Source of the DNA: Candidatus Aerophobota bacterium
GTDB lineage: Bacteria > Aerophobota > Aerophobia > Aerophobales > AE-B3A
Direction of reading: 5' to 3'
Assembly (NCBI GenBank): GCA_030610725.1
Contig: JAUWRE010000009.1
Location: 1 to 12,499 of the forward strand
DNA length: 12,499 nt
Shown: piece after piece, positions 11,756 through 12,499 of the stretch
Layout of the letters: the number at the start of each line of letters is the position of its first letter
Numbering within the stretch: position 1 is the stretch's first letter
Notes under the pieces: model-generated
Database searches by the model: none
Seen by the model: only the letters and a program-made list of their open reading frames with translations
What the model was told of the DNA's origin: nothing
Translations under genes and position numbers: made by a program

Positions 11756-12499
11756 CTGCTTTGGTCGCCACGAATGTATTTATATACCGGTCAAGCAGCT
11801 CCTTGCCCCCACTATTATCTTCATAGAATCCGCTTATGATGAATCCCGCATCAATTTGTCCTTTGATTTGATCCTCAAGAGTGTGGCCGAATTCCAGCGG
11901 TTCTTTGGCTTCAAGTTGTCTCTTTAACTGGTCTTTTGGCAAGCTCTCAATGTCCGAGTAAGGAATTGAATACGATACTTTGAGGATTCCTTTTTCGTAC
12001 TCATCATAGTCAAAGATGTGAAGCAGCGGGTTATCAAAGCCGGATATGAGGGTACCCTCAGGGCTGAGAACCCGGTAGGCCTCTTTCCAAACCAGCAAGA
12101 CGTCTGCAACGAAGGTATTTGATACCGGATGCACAATCAAATCGAAACTACTATCTGAAAAAGCAGCTAGATCAGTCATGTTGCCTCTTACTGTTCGAAT
12201 ATCGAGCTGGTCACGCTCTGCCACGTATATATCCTGTTCTAACTGCTTTCTTGAATTGTCAAAGACCGTTACCCTGGCCCCCGCAGCAGCAAGAATGGGA
12301 CCCTGTTGTCCACCCCCAGAAGCAAGACACAACACCCGAAGTCCTTCTAATTTAGGGAACCAATCATCTGGTACCGGTTTCACCGAAGTAAGAAAGATTT
12401 CCCATTGCCCAGCTCTTGCTTTCCGAATCAGCTCAGGCGATACCGGTTTTGTCCAGACATTTCCTGATTCTACTTCCCGGTCCCATGCCTCACTATTGT
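11730..12499 (-). CDS. Class I SAM-dependent methyltransferase, 5' end outside the window
   Basis: A Rossmann-fold methyltransferase; 255 residues are visible and the frame is open to the right edge, so the start lies beyond it. The visible part begins NSEAWDREVESGNVWTKPVS. Motif I is LRVLCLASGGGQQGP (S-adenosylmethionine loop), followed by the acidic end of strand 2 in VTVFDNS, then RGNMTDLAAF and FDLIVHPVSNTF (motif IV region) and EAYRVLSPEGTLISGF. No in-frame ATG exists inside the window; the GTG at 12383 lies after conserved N-terminal sequence, so it is not the start. The last codons (KVHVDKC, stop) lie in repeat copy E. It is a small-molecule type methyltransferase; substrate unknown. 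It is first of the minus-strand series with the radical SAM and cupin-Nudix genes. Confidence 0.9.
   Translation of the reverse strand, partial: NSEAWDREVESGNVWTKPVSPELIRKARAGQWEIFLTSVKPVPDDWFPKLEGLRVLCLASGGGQQGPILAAAGARVTVFDNSRKQLEQDIYVAERDQLDIRTVRGNMTDLAAFSDSSFDLIVHPVSNTFVADVLLVWKEAYRVLSPEGTLISGFDNPLLHIFDYDEYEKGILKVSYSIPYSDIESLPKDQLKRQLEAKEPLEFGHTLEDQIKGQIDAGFIISGFYEDNSGGKELLDRYINTFVATKAEKVHVDKC

Noticed and set aside
12119..12383. Methyltransferase start at GTG 12383
   Set aside because: The frame continues upstream to the window edge with conserved-looking methyltransferase N-terminal sequence, so the gene is cut by the edge.
1..12499. tRNA, rRNA, CRISPR array or transposase gene
   Set aside because: I found no GTTCGA-type T-arm context, no rRNA-like stretch, no regularly spaced direct repeats and no transposase reading frame; the five 40-bp repeats are kilobases apart.

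Overview
The window is bacterial: most genes carry strong Shine-Dalgarno sequences (AAGGAGG type) and several are preceded by good TTGACA/TATAAT promoters. Intergenic DNA is abundant and rich in short dispersed repeats, including a CGTCATTGCGAG-type REP unit. That, together with the gene set (SPL-like radical SAM enzyme, GNAT, ABM monooxygenase, catalase, DUF2283 pair), suits an environmental anaerobe or microaerophile such as a Chloroflexota (Dehalococcoidia) or deltaproteobacterial lineage. The taxonomic guess is weak because no rRNA or ribosomal marker is present.

Left third (1-3098): one secreted choloylglycine-hydrolase-family (linear amide C-N hydrolase) gene at 1012-2124. It is bracketed by two copies of a complete small transcription unit (about 238-440 and 2222-2425). 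Each copy has a perfect -35/-10 promoter, a nearly identical core of about 76 nt, and an intrinsic terminator whose stem is kept although its sequence has changed. I read these as paralogous structured non-coding RNAs of unknown family; they are the most interesting feature of the window. The remaining intergenic DNA carries copies of a GGGCGCTGTCCC repeat.

Centre (3099-7642): a clade-3-like monofunctional catalase on the minus strand with its own promoter; a small non-coding element bounded by inverted GGGACAGCG repeats; an overlapping minus-strand pair (putative nuclease-fold protein plus DUF2283 protein) that looks like a toxin-antitoxin module with two promoters and a palindrome at the start site; a possible small membrane protein or remnant; an ABM-type monooxygenase on the plus strand; and a GNAT acetyltransferase whose reading frame holds a premature TAA at codon 42.

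Right third (7878-12499): a plus-strand run of four tightly spaced reading frames (a 37-aa ORF, a DUF6504-like protein, a zinc-ribbon/dUTPase-like fusion with a strong internal ribosome binding site, and an unrecognised 178-aa protein). It converges on a minus-strand series: SAM methyltransferase (cut by the window edge), SPL-like radical SAM protein, and cupin-Nudix fusion. A dispersed repeat of about 40 bp, five copies all in one orientation, lies in the spacers from 6.3 to 11.75 kb. Three copies place TTGACA plus a 17-nt spacer plus a -10-like hexamer directly upstream of minus-strand genes. A fourth has become a perfect 11-bp hairpin between converging genes.
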